64,000 bases of DNA from Flavobacterium microcysteis (GCF_006385255.1 NZ_VFJE01000049.1:171505-235504), one strand, 5' to 3'. Positions 31,393-40,219 are shown, counted from the stretch's first letter. Translations and numbers: made by a program. The notes: a model not told the origin generated them from the letters alone.

Positions 31393-32157
31393 CTAATAAT
31401 CGAGCCACTCCTTAAACAAAGGTGCTTTTGTACGACTAACAATAACTTCTTCCGGGGCATTTTTGATTTTAAGTTTTAGCTTGCCATTGAAGTAATTCTG
31501 TACCTGTTCAATAGAATTAGCCTGTACGATATACTGACGGTTCACTCTGAAAAAATTTCTAGGTTCCAATTCTTGTTCCAAGGCTTCTAAAGTTTGTGGC
31601 ACTACGACCTTTTCATTAGTAAAAAGATAGGCATAGCTAATGTTCAGATGCGAATAAAAAAAGGCAATATCTTCAACATTGATTTTGCGATAGGCATCAC
31701 GATAGGGCAACAGGAAACGTGTGCGGTATTCCTTTGGTTGCATTTTGGCTAACAATCCTTCCATCAAAGCCTGCGGCAATTGTGGTGTTTGTACGGCCTG
31801 TTCAAACTTGGCTAAAGCGGCCTCTAATTCGTCCTTATCTATTGGTTTTAGCAGATAATCCAAACTATTATATTTGAACGCTTTGACGGCATACTCATCA
31901 TATGCGGTCGTAAATATCACGGGACATTTAACCTCAACCCGATTAAAAACTTCAAAACTCAACCCGTCAGCCAGTTGTACATCCATCAGTATCAAGTCCG
32001 GGCATTCGTTTTCAGAAAGCCAGTCTGCAGCTTTAGCAACACTGCTCATAATGCCTGCAACCTTGACATCTGGCCGAATTTGAGACAATAATCTCAGCAG
32101 ACGTTCTGAATTTAGTTTTTCGTCCTCAAGTATCAATATGTTTCGTAATGCGCTCAT
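31393..32157 (-). CDS. LytTR-family response regulator
   Basis: The 254-residue protein has a receiver domain with phospho-acceptor Asp in LILMDVQLADGLSFEVF (about residue 58) and conserved Lys in LLKPIDKDEL. The C-terminal LytTR DNA-binding domain shows EDIAFFYSHLNISYAYL, the RNFFRVNRQYIVQANSI motif and KLKIKNAPEEVIVSRTKA. Its start overlaps the stop of the kinase gene by 4 bp (32154-32157), so the two are translated together. LytTR regulators bind imperfect direct repeats upstream of target genes; targets here are unknown. Confidence 0.95.
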   Translation of the reverse strand: MSALRNILILEDEKLNSERLLRLLSQIRPDVKVAGIMSSVAKAADWLSENECPDLILMDVQLADGLSFEVFNRVEVKCPVIFTTAYDEYAVKAFKYNSLDYLLKPIDKDELEAALAKFEQAVQTPQLPQALMEGLLAKMQPKEYRTRFLLPYRDAYRKINVEDIAFFYSHLNISYAYLFTNEKVVVPQTLEALEQELEPRNFFRVNRQYIVQANSIEQVQNYFNGKLKLKIKNAPEEVIVSRTKAPLFKEWLDY

Positions 32158-33251
32158 GAGATAAGTGGTACTTTAACGGTAAAGGTTTTACTATCCTGCT
32201 CAACAGAAGGTTTCCTATCGCTTAATAAAGCATAGCGATCGATGATATTTTTTAGTCCGATTCCTGTAGAATCCATCTTGTTAACCAAAGGCAACAAGTT
32301 GTTAGATACGACCAATTCCTCATTATCATTCGAATAAATGGCTACTAGTAGCGGATTTTCTTCTTCTGTGCGATTGTATTTCAGGGCATTTTCAATAAAT
32401 AACTGCAACGTAACAGGCGGAATCATCATTCTGAGTTTTGATGCTTCGATATCAATCTTAAAAACACAGCCTTCTCCCATCCTATGGCGTATCAGAAAAA
32501 GATAAGCGTTCAGAAATTTCAATTCTTCAGATAAAGGTATCAGCTTTTTTTTAGAATTGACAAGCAAATAGCGGTAGACTTTAGTAAAATTTTCTGTGTA
32601 CTCATACCCCAATTGCTGGTCTTTTAATATCAATTCTGAAAGTACGCTCAGGTTGTTGAATACAAAATGCGGGTCGAGTTGTAATTTAAGCGCCTGCAAT
32701 TCGATTTCGGAAGCCAATTGTTTGTTCCGGGCTGCATTGATTTCATGCTCCGCTGCTTTTACAGTAGCTTCTTTCCAGTTGTGCAACAGAAAATCACCCG
32801 TATTAAGAGCGCTGACCATCAAGGCCCATAACATAATCGAAATAACGGTATACAATCCTTCACGCAAACCAATGGGCGAAGGCTGAGCCGTATTGGCGGC
32901 ACCAAATATCAGGTACAAAAACGCCAGACAGATAATTAGGAACAAAGCCCCTAAAATCTGAAACAAGGCTTGTATCAGCAACCGTTTCAGAGGATGCACC
33001 ATCCACGAAATTCTCTTGTTGAGTTTACGGTCTATAAAAAGGCTAAACCATACAATAGCAATACAAAATACCAGGTTAACCAACATGTCTTCTACCTGCT
33101 TGTAGACTGGCATGGCAAAAAAATTATGCCAATACGAATACGGAAAGATGATAAACACGGTCACATAGGATACAACAAATGTAAAAGTAACCAGCAGTAC
33201 GTTCTTGATACTGTTCCTTTTTCTAAGATTTGTTTTTTCCTGTTGTTCCAT
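32154..33251 (-). CDS. LytS/YehU-type sensor histidine kinase
   Basis: The 365-residue inner-membrane kinase has four membrane helices in the N-terminal half (about 18-38, 50-70, 85-110 and 130-155). A linker helix leads to the His_kinase domain with the phosphorylated His in LDPHFVFNNLSVLSELI (about residue 203), and a divergent ATPase domain with NALKYNRTEEENPL and GIGLKNIIDRYAL. It has no periplasmic domain, so the signal is likely perceived in the membrane. It is the first gene of the operon with the LytTR regulator. An 18-bp palindrome sits just before its start. Confidence 0.93.
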   Translation of the reverse strand: MEQQEKTNLRKRNSIKNVLLVTFTFVVSYVTVFIIFPYSYWHNFFAMPVYKQVEDMLVNLVFCIAIVWFSLFIDRKLNKRISWMVHPLKRLLIQALFQILGALFLIICLAFLYLIFGAANTAQPSPIGLREGLYTVISIMLWALMVSALNTGDFLLHNWKEATVKAAEHEINAARNKQLASEIELQALKLQLDPHFVFNNLSVLSELILKDQQLGYEYTENFTKVYRYLLVNSKKKLIPLSEELKFLNAYLFLIRHRMGEGCVFKIDIEASKLRMMIPPVTLQLFIENALKYNRTEEENPLLVAIYSNDNEELVVSNNLLPLVNKMDSTGIGLKNIIDRYALLSDRKPSVEQDSKTFTVKVPLIS

Positions 33252-33266
33252 ATAATTCTTTAGGCT

Positions 33267-33284
33267 TAACCCAATTATGGGTTA
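33267..33284. promoter_or_regulatory. 18-bp palindrome upstream of the LytS/LytTR operon
   Basis: TAACCCA-ATTA-TGGGTTA is a perfect dyad whose nearest end is 15 bp before the ATG at 33251. It is a candidate operator in the leader or promoter of the operon. Confidence 0.5.
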
Positions 33285-33318
33285 TTAGTTGGTTTTTTCC
33301 GGTTTTTGTTACAATAAA

Positions 33319-33349
33319 AAAGCACGGGCTGAAATCCAATCCGTGCTTT
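33319..33349 (-). terminator. Terminator of the fnr gene
   Basis: A 9-bp perfect stem (33319-33327 with 33341-33349) with a 13-nt loop lies 32 bp after the fnr stop. It is followed on the minus strand by a T run (the A run at 33316-33321). Confidence 0.85.
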
Positions 33350-33380
33350 ATATAATTATGTTTATGGCTGAGAAAGCGTA

Positions 33381-34061
33381 TTACTCTGCTTCTCTCTTTA
33401 AACCTTTAATATCTTTTAAAAATATTTTCTTGCCTTTGAGCTCGATAAGTCCGCTTTTATTAAAGTCAGACAAGAGACGGATACAACTTTCCGTTGCCGT
33501 TCCAATCATACTACCAATTTCTTCACGGGTTAGTTGGGTTTTAAGGCTTCCATCTTCGTGCGTACCAAAGGTATCTTTCAAGTGTAAAAGTGTTTCGGCT
33601 AGACGTTCTCTTACGGTTTTCTGTGCCATGTCAACCACATGATCGTCGGCTTCTTTAAGGTCGCCGCAAATGGCTCGCATCACATTCATCGAAAACGCAT
33701 TATTCTGGTTGAATAATGGCATGATTTCGCTCTTTGGTATAAAACATACTTCCATGTCTTCAAGCGCTATAGCACTCAAATTGGCAGGTTCATCGCTTAT
33801 CATAGAACGCTGTCCTAACAATTCTCCTTTCGATACCAGTTTGATGATCTGATCCTTGCCATTGGCACTCAGTTTAGACAACTTGCAGACACCATCCCGA
33901 ACGCAAAAAATACCGTTTACATTCTCTCCTTCTTCAAAAATAGGCTCACCCTTTTTGATGATATAGGACGACTTGCAGTCCGCTATCTTAAGCAGTTCCT
34001 CTTTATTGAGGGCCTTAAGCGAGCTAAACTCTCGAACGATACATTGTTCACACTTACTCAT
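33381..34061 (-). CDS. fnr: Fnr-type oxygen/redox regulator with N-terminal cysteines
   Basis: The ATG at 34061 gives 226 residues; the frame opens 18 codons upstream, but those overlap the promoter. Cys4, Cys7 and Cys29 (MSKCEQC, ADCKSS), plus Cys53 and Cys59, can hold an iron-sulfur cluster, but the spacing differs from the C-x2-C-x5-C of Escherichia coli FNR. The sensor barrel (about 30-140) is followed by the HTH (REEIGSMIGTATESCIRLL), which keeps the Glu and Arg that read TGA half-sites. It is divergent from ccoI and shares a TGAT-N4-ATCA box with it. The gene symbol is by analogy; the sensor type is inferred. Confidence 0.85.
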   Translation of the reverse strand: MSKCEQCIVREFSSLKALNKEELLKIADCKSSYIIKKGEPIFEEGENVNGIFCVRDGVCKLSKLSANGKDQIIKLVSKGELLGQRSMISDEPANLSAIALEDMEVCFIPKSEIMPLFNQNNAFSMNVMRAICGDLKEADDHVVDMAQKTVRERLAETLLHLKDTFGTHEDGSLKTQLTREEIGSMIGTATESCIRLLSDFNKSGLIELKGKKIFLKDIKGLKREAE

Positions 34062-34084
34062 GGGCGGGATGGGAATTAGTTTTG

Positions 34085-34092
34085 CAAAGATA
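34085..34092 (-). promoter_or_regulatory. -7 element of fnr, overlapped by the Fnr box
   Basis: On the minus strand TATCTTTG (34092 to 34085) is a perfect -7 motif, 24 nt before the fnr ATG. The dyad at 34102-34115 covers the region where the -33 element should be (centre 23.5 nt from the final G). That position would block polymerase, so autorepression is expected. Confidence 0.6.
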
Positions 34093-34101
34093 CGGAAAAG
34101 C

Positions 34102-34145
34102 ATGATAATTATCATAGTTTACGCCTGAGGCATTTCCAAACTTTG
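34102..34145 (+). promoter_or_regulatory. Fnr box and -7 element of the ccoI promoter
   Basis: A perfect 14-bp palindrome ATGATAATTATCAT lies at 34102-34115 (core TGAT-N4-ATCA, centre 34108.5). AAACTTTG at 34138-34145 ends 36.5 nt from the centre. No -33 TTG is present. The geometry fits a class II activator. Confidence 0.8.
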
Positions 34146-34155
34146 CATCAGGTAA

Positions 34156-36561
34156 ATGAGCAAATTTATGGACACGCACAGTTGTTTCCACTGCGGTCTT
34201 GAAGTTATTAAAAAAGAAGAAATCGTTTTTGACGGAAAATCGTTCTGCTGCAAAGGCTGTCAGACCGTGTATGAAATTTTCACAGACAACGGACTTTCTT
34301 CCTACTATGACTTTGAAAAAATGCCGGGCGCTTCGCCTCAGGCCGTAAATGGAAAGTATGATTTTTTAGACAATGAAAAGATAGCTGCAAAGCTGTTGGA
34401 ATTTGAAGATGAAGGCACGAGTATTGTGTCTCTTTATATTCCGCATATCCATTGCAGTTCCTGTATTTGGATTTTGGAAAACCTCCACCGACTCCATCGG
34501 GGCATTGGTTCTTCTCAGGTTAATTTCTCCGAAAAGAAAGTGCGTATTATTTTCAATCCCAAAGAAACCACTCTCAAAGACATCGTATTGATGCTCTGCA
34601 CCATAGGTTATGAGCCTTATATTTCATTAGAGAATTATGAAAAAGGAAAGACTGCATCAGACCGCAGTCTTATCTATAAATTGGGCGTGGCCTTTTTCTG
34701 CTTCGGAAATATCATGCTGCTTTCCTTTCCTGAATATTTTGAAACCGAAGAATTTTGGTTGGACCAGTACCGTGGTTTTTTCCGATGGTTGATTTTTGCG
34801 CTGTCGCTTCCTTCTTTCCTTTATTCCGCCAGCGGCTATTATGTTTCTGCTTATAAGAGCATCCGAAACGGCATGTTTAATATCGATATCCCAATTGCGT
34901 TAGGAATCATCGTGATGTTTATCCGTAGTACGGTAGATATTGTTTTGGGTTACGGACAGGGATTTTTTGACAGCCTTACCGCTCTTGTTTTCTTTATGCT
35001 TGTAGGTAGGCTGTTCCAGCAAAAAACCTACAGCTTTCTTTCTTTTGAAAGAGACTTTAAATCCTATTTCCCAATTGCTGTTACGCAAATTAAGGCACAG
35101 CAGGAAGAAGTTTCTGTTCCCGTATATGATATCCAAAAAGGTGACCGACTGCTTATCCGTAACCAGGAGCTTATTCCAGTGGACGGCATTCTTATCAGTA
35201 ACGACTGTCAAATCGATTACAGTTTTGTGACCGGAGAAGCAGATCCTATCCATAAAAAATCGGGTGATAAGGTTTTTGCCGGAGGCCGATTATTAGGACA
35301 GGTAATCGAAATGGAAGTACTGAGTTCTGTTTCCCAAAGCTATCTTACCCAATTATGGAGCAATGATATTTTCCAAAAGAAAAATGAAAGTCACCGCAGA
35401 AGCATTACTGATGCTATCAGCCGTTATTTCACGCCTGCCCTACTGTTGATTGCTTTTCTTGGTTTCAGCTATTGGATTTTTATAGATGCCAATACGGCCT
35501 TTAATGTATTTACAGCTGTTTTGATTGTTGCCTGTCCGTGTGCATTGGCATTGACCGCTCCTTTTACGTTAGGTAATGTACTGCGAATTATGGGCAGGCA
35601 AAAGCTTTATCTCAAAAATGCCGGCGTTATCGAACAGCTTGCCAAAGCAGACATGATTGTTTTTGACAAAACCGGAACCATCACAACCAGCAAGGCATCT
35701 GATATTTCTTTTAAAGGAAAACCGCTTTCTGCTGTTGAATTGTCTTATATCAAAAACCTGTTGCGAGGTTCCAACCATCCGCTAAGCCGCAGGCTCTATG
35801 ATTTCCTGCCGGTTGCAGAATTGCGTATCGTTCATGGTTTTGAAGAAATTACAGGAAAGGGCATTGAAGGTATTATTGACGGAAACTGTATCAAATTAGG
35901 AGCTGCTGCTTATGTTGGATATGAAACTTCAAAAACAACACAAACAGCCGTACATATTGCTATCAACAACGATTATAAGGGAAGTTATGTTTTCGACAAC
36001 CAATATCGCAAAGGTTTAGAACAGTTGTTTAACAGCCTGAGTAAGAATTATGATATAAAAATCCTTTCGGGCGACAATGATGGCGAGCGTGAACAATTGG
36101 AACAGATGCTTCCAAAAGGCACAGAATTGCTCTTCAACCAAAAGCCGGAACAAAAACTGGAAGCCATCAGAAAATGGCAGGAAACAGGCCATAACGTAAT
36201 GATGATTGGCGACGGACTGAACGATGCCGGAGCCTTGGCACAAAGCAATGTGGGCATTTCTATTTCTGAGAATGTCAATGTATTCTCCCCGGCTTGTGAC
36301 GGTATACTCGACGCAACGGAGTTTTCAAAGATTGCTTATTTCCTGAAGCTTTCTAAAAAAGCCATCACTACTATCAAAATGAGTTTTACGCTTTCTCTGC
36401 TTTATAATGTCGTTGGATTGGGCTTTGCTGTAAGCGGAAAACTATCTCCTTTGGTAGCCGCTATTATCATGCCGCTGAGCACGGTAACCATTATCAGTTT
36501 TGTCACGTTGGCAAGCAATTATTATGCACAAAAACTAAAATCTAAAACTGGCCGGGCATGA
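34156..36561 (+). CDS. ccoI: Copper P-type ATPase for cbb3 oxidase assembly (CcoI/FixI)
   Basis: The 801-residue protein (797 from the second ATG at 34168) pumps copper out of the cytoplasm for insertion into cbb3 oxidase. The N-terminus has a zinc-ribbon-like CFHCGLEV and FCCKGCQTVY block, then an HMA-like domain with CSSCIW. Eight membrane helices follow, with the CPC transport motif (VACPCALAL), the TGEADP actuator loop, phosphorylated Asp in DKTGTITT, and the GDGLNDAGAL hinge. Stop and ccoS start are 59 bp apart with a second Fnr box between them. The complete set of motifs makes the CcoI call firm. Confidence 0.96.
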   Translation: MSKFMDTHSCFHCGLEVIKKEEIVFDGKSFCCKGCQTVYEIFTDNGLSSYYDFEKMPGASPQAVNGKYDFLDNEKIAAKLLEFEDEGTSIVSLYIPHIHCSSCIWILENLHRLHRGIGSSQVNFSEKKVRIIFNPKETTLKDIVLMLCTIGYEPYISLENYEKGKTASDRSLIYKLGVAFFCFGNIMLLSFPEYFETEEFWLDQYRGFFRWLIFALSLPSFLYSASGYYVSAYKSIRNGMFNIDIPIALGIIVMFIRSTVDIVLGYGQGFFDSLTALVFFMLVGRLFQQKTYSFLSFERDFKSYFPIAVTQIKAQQEEVSVPVYDIQKGDRLLIRNQELIPVDGILISNDCQIDYSFVTGEADPIHKKSGDKVFAGGRLLGQVIEMEVLSSVSQSYLTQLWSNDIFQKKNESHRRSITDAISRYFTPALLLIAFLGFSYWIFIDANTAFNVFTAVLIVACPCALALTAPFTLGNVLRIMGRQKLYLKNAGVIEQLAKADMIVFDKTGTITTSKASDISFKGKPLSAVELSYIKNLLRGSNHPLSRRLYDFLPVAELRIVHGFEEITGKGIEGIIDGNCIKLGAAAYVGYETSKTTQTAVHIAINNDYKGSYVFDNQYRKGLEQLFNSLSKNYDIKILSGDNDGEREQLEQMLPKGTELLFNQKPEQKLEAIRKWQETGHNVMMIGDGLNDAGALAQSNVGISISENVNVFSPACDGILDATEFSKIAYFLKLSKKAITTIKMSFTLSLLYNVVGLGFAVSGKLSPLVAAIIMPLSTVTIISFVTLASNYYAQKLKSKTGRA

Positions 36562-36601
36562 TAAATATCATGTTTTTCCCGAAGCCGCCAAAGTAATTTT
36601 G
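36558..36601 (+). promoter_or_regulatory. Fnr box and -7 element of the ccoS-ccoNOQP promoter
   Basis: ATGATAAATATCAT (36558-36571, core TGAT-N4-ATCA, centre 36564.5) starts within the ccoI stop codon region. TAATTTTG at 36594-36601 is a perfect -7 motif ending 36.5 nt from the centre. There is no -33 TTG. Confidence 0.82.
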
Positions 36602-36620
36602 TTCTTATAAAATCTAAGGT

Positions 36621-36824
36621 ATGAGTGTCATCTATTTATTAATCTCCATCAGCATTGTCGTAGCTGTTGGCTTCTTTATTGCCTTTGTCAGAGCAGTAAA
36701 AGGCGGACAATACGATGATGACTATACTCCATCGGTTCGGGTTCTTTTTGACGATGAAGTCGTTTCGAAAAAGCAGGAGCCTAAAACCGAAATCCGGAAA
36801 AGCAGTCCGAAAACCAATCCTTAA
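36621..36824 (+). CDS. ccoS: cbb3 oxidase assembly protein CcoS
   Basis: The 67-residue protein has one N-terminal membrane helix (MSVIYLLISISIVVAVGFFIAF) followed by a short hydrophilic tail rich in Lys, Pro and acidic residues (GGQYDDDYTPSVRVLFDDE). This is the normal CcoS layout, including the GGQYDD motif after the helix. CcoS is needed for insertion of heme and copper into the oxidase. It sits between ccoI and ccoNO, as in most cbb3 clusters. Confidence 0.95.
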   Translation: MSVIYLLISISIVVAVGFFIAFVRAVKGGQYDDDYTPSVRVLFDDEVVSKKQEPKTEIRKSSPKTNP

Positions 36825-36857
36825 CAATCTGATAATCCAATAAATCCAAAATCAAGC

Positions 36858-39050
36858 ATGGAAGTACAACAGTTTTACTATGACAACAAGATCGTAAAGA
36901 AATTCCTTTACGCGACCATCATCTGGGGTGCGGTAGGGATGCTTGTGGGGCTTTTGATTGCCTCTATGTATCTCTTCCCTAACCTTACGGAAAACATTTC
37001 ATGGCTCAGCTACGGAAGGTTACGCCCGCTGCATACCAATGCGGTTATTTTTGCCTTTGTAGGTAACGCTACCTTTGCAGGTATTTACTATTCGTTACAG
37101 CGTCTCCTTAAAGCAAGAATGTTCAGCGATGTGCTGAGTAACATCAACTTTTGGGCATGGCAGTTTATTATTGTAGCTGCCGCTATTACCTTACCGCTGG
37201 GTTATACTTCTTCAAAAGAATATGCTGAGCTGGAATGGCCAATTGACATTGCAATCGCAGTAGTTTGGGTGGTATTTGGTATCAACATGATAGGAACGAT
37301 TCTCAGAAGAAGAGAGCGCCACCTGTATGTAGCCATCTGGTTTTACCTTGCTACTTTCGTAACCGTTGCCGTACTGCACATTTTTAACAGCCTTGCGCTT
37401 CCGGTTGGAGCACTAAAAAGTTATTCTGTATATGCCGGAGTTCAGGATGCACTGGTACAATGGTGGTACGGACATAATGCCGTGGCCTTTTTCCTTACAA
37501 CTCCGTTCTTAGGACTGATGTACTATTTCGTGCCTAAGGCAGCCAATCGTCCGGTTTACTCCTACAGATTGTCTATCATTCACTTCTGGTCGTTGATTTT
37601 TATCTATATCTGGGCCGGGCCTCACCACCTGCTCTATTCTTCATTGCCGGATTGGGCACAGAACCTGGGTGTTGTATTCTCCATCATGCTGATTGCTCCA
37701 TCCTGGGGTGGTATGATTAACGGATTGCTGACATTACGAGGTGTTTGGGATAAAGTACGAACAGAACCGGTATTGAAATTCTTTGTCGTTGCCATCACGG
37801 GTTATGGTATGGCAACATTTGAAGGCCCGATGTTATCACTTAAAAATGTCAACGCTATTGCCCACTTTACAGATTGGATCGTAGCTCACGTACACGTAGG
37901 TGCCTTGGCATGGAACGGATTCCTGACATTCGGTATGATTTACTGGTTATTACCACGTATGGCAAAAACATCATTGTATTCTAAAAAACTGGCCAACTTC
38001 CATTTCTGGATTGGTACTTTAGGAATCATCCTGTATACGTTGCCGATGTATGTTGCCGGATTCCTTCAGGCTTCTATGTGGAAACAGTTCAATCCTGACG
38101 GTTCTTTAGTGTACGGAAACTTCCTGGAAACCGTAAAACAGATCATGCCGATGTACTGGATGAGAGCTATTGGAGGTACTCTGTTTATCATCGGGCTTTT
38201 TGTGATGATCTATAACATCGTGAAGACCGTAAAACAAGGAAAAGCAATCGAAGATGAATTGGCCGAAGCTCCTGCTTTACAGAAAATCACAAACAAGAGA
38301 TTGAAAGGTGAAAAATTCCACCCTTGGTTGGAAAGAAGACCTATACAGTTAACGATATTGGCAACCATCGCCATCCTGATTGGTGGTATCATACAGATTG
38401 TGCCAACTATTATGGTAAAATCAAACATTCCGACAATTACATCGGTCAAACCGTATACTCCACTGGAACTTGAAGGGCGTGACTTGTATATCCGTGAAGG
38501 CTGCGTAGGCTGTCACTCACAGATGATTCGTCCGTTCCGTTCTGAAGTGGAACGTTATGGAGAATATTCCAAATCGGGAGAATATGTCTATGATCACCCA
38601 TTCCTTTGGGGTTCAAAAAGAACCGGACCAGACCTGATGCGAATTGGAGGCAAATATTCAGACAACTGGCATTTCAACCATATGTGGGATCCAAGAAGCA
38701 CTTCGGCCGGGTCAATCATGCCGTCCTACAAATGGCTTTTTGACAACAAACCTATGGATTATTCCGATATCCAGAAAAAAATGGAAGTTATGGTACAGTT
38801 GGGTGTTCCTTACACCAAAGAAGAAATCGCTAATGCACAGGCAACCATCAAAGAACAAGCATTGGCCATCGAAAAAAACCTATATGCTGATCCTGATTTC
38901 AAGAAAAGTTATGAGGAAAGCCAAAAGGCAGCAGCTGTCAAAGGCGAAACCTTTGTACCAATGCATCAAAGAGAAATTGTTCCGATGATTGCCTATCTGC
39001 AACGCTTAGGAACCGATATCAAAGTCAAAGAAGCAAAAACCAACAACTAA
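36858..39050 (+). CDS. ccoNO: Fused cbb3 oxidase subunits I and II (CcoN-CcoO)
   Basis: The single 730-residue frame joins catalytic subunit CcoN and monoheme subunit CcoO. The CcoN part (about 1-480) has twelve membrane helices and heme/copper ligand motifs LRPLHTNAVIF, WWYGHNAVAFF, WAGPHHLLYSS and IVAHVHVGALAWNG. After a linker, a membrane helix (LTILATIAILIGGIIQIVP) starts the CcoO part with its heme c site EGCVGCHSQMIRPF and the distal-Met region SAGSIMPSYKW. The fusion is continuous without stop or shift, a known arrangement in Bacteroidota. The complex reduces oxygen at high affinity and pumps protons. Confidence 0.97.
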   Translation: MEVQQFYYDNKIVKKFLYATIIWGAVGMLVGLLIASMYLFPNLTENISWLSYGRLRPLHTNAVIFAFVGNATFAGIYYSLQRLLKARMFSDVLSNINFWAWQFIIVAAAITLPLGYTSSKEYAELEWPIDIAIAVVWVVFGINMIGTILRRRERHLYVAIWFYLATFVTVAVLHIFNSLALPVGALKSYSVYAGVQDALVQWWYGHNAVAFFLTTPFLGLMYYFVPKAANRPVYSYRLSIIHFWSLIFIYIWAGPHHLLYSSLPDWAQNLGVVFSIMLIAPSWGGMINGLLTLRGVWDKVRTEPVLKFFVVAITGYGMATFEGPMLSLKNVNAIAHFTDWIVAHVHVGALAWNGFLTFGMIYWLLPRMAKTSLYSKKLANFHFWIGTLGIILYTLPMYVAGFLQASMWKQFNPDGSLVYGNFLETVKQIMPMYWMRAIGGTLFIIGLFVMIYNIVKTVKQGKAIEDELAEAPALQKITNKRLKGEKFHPWLERRPIQLTILATIAILIGGIIQIVPTIMVKSNIPTITSVKPYTPLELEGRDLYIREGCVGCHSQMIRPFRSEVERYGEYSKSGEYVYDHPFLWGSKRTGPDLMRIGGKYSDNWHFNHMWDPRSTSAGSIMPSYKWLFDNKPMDYSDIQKKMEVMVQLGVPYTKEEIANAQATIKEQALAIEKNLYADPDFKKSYEESQKAAAVKGETFVPMHQREIVPMIAYLQRLGTDIKVKEAKTNN

Positions 39051-39054
39051 CGCC

Positions 39055-39258
39055 ATGCTGAAATTTATCAAACACAATATGGAAACCATCTCGGGTATCG
39101 AGATCTATCCCATCATTTCACTGCTGATTTTCTTTCTGTTTTTTGTAGTCCTGTATGCCTGGACATATACGTACAAGAAAGAAAAGATTACAGAACTGAG
39201 CCGTATTCCTTTTGAAAGCGAAAACGAAATCGATAACCTCAAAAACAACAAGCCATGA
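39055..39258 (+). CDS. ccoQ: cbb3 oxidase small subunit CcoQ
   Basis: The 67-residue protein has one membrane helix at about residues 16-40 (IYPIISLLIFFLFFVVLYAWTYTY) followed by a charged tail (KKEKITELSRIPFESENE). This fits CcoQ, which stabilises the oxidase. It begins 4 bp after the ccoNO stop, and its stop overlaps the ccoP start by 4 bp, so it is translationally coupled. The low-complexity fold means identity rests partly on position. Confidence 0.85.
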   Translation: MLKFIKHNMETISGIEIYPIISLLIFFLFFVVLYAWTYTYKKEKITELSRIPFESENEIDNLKNNKP

Positions 39259-40193
39259 AAAAAATCTTTCCAGTATATCTGAGAGTACCGATTATCTTTT
39301 TTGCCGTATTTCTGGCTATGGAGTATTTTATAGATTCTGGCGACAGGCCTGCTTTTGTGAAATATCCAATGATTTCAGTCTTTTTGGTTGTCTTCCTATT
39401 CCTGCTTATCGCTATTGAACTGGTCGTGGCAGCAGTAGACAATGTAACCTATCATCTGTTGACCGACGAGCAGCGCAAACAACTGGAAGAAGCCAATGAA
39501 ATAAAGATTACCGATAGCAAGCTGTTCCAAAAAATCAAAAAATGGTTTGTCAAAGAAAGTCAACCTATCGAAACCGAAAGCGACATTTTGCTCAGCCATG
39601 ATTATGATGGTATTAAGGAACTCGACAACGACCTGCCGCCATGGTGGACGAAACTGTTCTATGCCTGTATTGTATTCTCCTTTATTTATCTGGCGAAATA
39701 CCACATTTTTGGGCATGACGACCAGGCTAAGGAATTTGAAACTGAAATGGCCGAAGCCAAACTAGCTGTTGAAGAATACAAAAAAACAGCCAAAGACCTG
39801 ATTGATGCCGAAACCGTGACGCTGCTTACCGATGCAGGTGATATCGCAGCCGGAAAGGCCGTATTTGAAGCCAACTGCGTGGCTTGCCACAGACCGGATG
39901 CCGGAGGTGCTATTGGTCCTAACTTGACAGACGACCATTGGATTTTGGGAGGCGGTATCAAAAATGTTTTCCATACCATCACAGAAGGTGGTCGTGATGG
40001 TAAAGGAATGGTAGCCTGGAAAGGCACATTGAAACCTTCCGAAATCCAGCAGGTCGCTAGTTATGTACTATCGCTGCAAGGTTCAAATCCAAAAGACCCT
40101 AAACCTGCTGAAGGTGAAATATGGGTAGAAGAAAATGCACCAAAGGCAGCAGACACAAAAACGGAAGAAGCAAAAACGGTAGCCCAAAACTAA
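39255..40193 (+). CDS. ccoP: cbb3 oxidase subunit III (CcoP), single-heme form
   Basis: The 312-residue protein has two N-terminal membrane helices (about 8-25 and 36-58), the CcoP linker with LSHDYDGIKELDNDLPPWW and a third helix (FYACIVFSFIYLAKYH). The C-terminal cytochrome c domain holds one heme site, ANCVACHRPDAGG, and the distal region GGRDGKGMVAWKGTLKP. Canonical proteobacterial CcoP has two heme sites; only one CxxCH is seen here. The tail is rich in Ala, Lys, Glu and Pro. It delivers electrons to CcoO/CcoN. Confidence 0.93.
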   Translation: MKKIFPVYLRVPIIFFAVFLAMEYFIDSGDRPAFVKYPMISVFLVVFLFLLIAIELVVAAVDNVTYHLLTDEQRKQLEEANEIKITDSKLFQKIKKWFVKESQPIETESDILLSHDYDGIKELDNDLPPWWTKLFYACIVFSFIYLAKYHIFGHDDQAKEFETEMAEAKLAVEEYKKTAKDLIDAETVTLLTDAGDIAAGKAVFEANCVACHRPDAGGAIGPNLTDDHWILGGGIKNVFHTITEGGRDGKGMVAWKGTLKPSEIQQVASYVLSLQGSNPKDPKPAEGEIWVEENAPKAADTKTEEAKTVAQN

Positions 40194-40219
40194 GGGCTGC
40201 CGGCTAAAAAATAAGAATT

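Noticed and set aside
34062..34115. Longer N-terminus for the Fnr protein
   Set aside because: The extra 18 codons run through the -7 element and the palindromic box. The Met at 34061 starts right before the conserved Cys pair.
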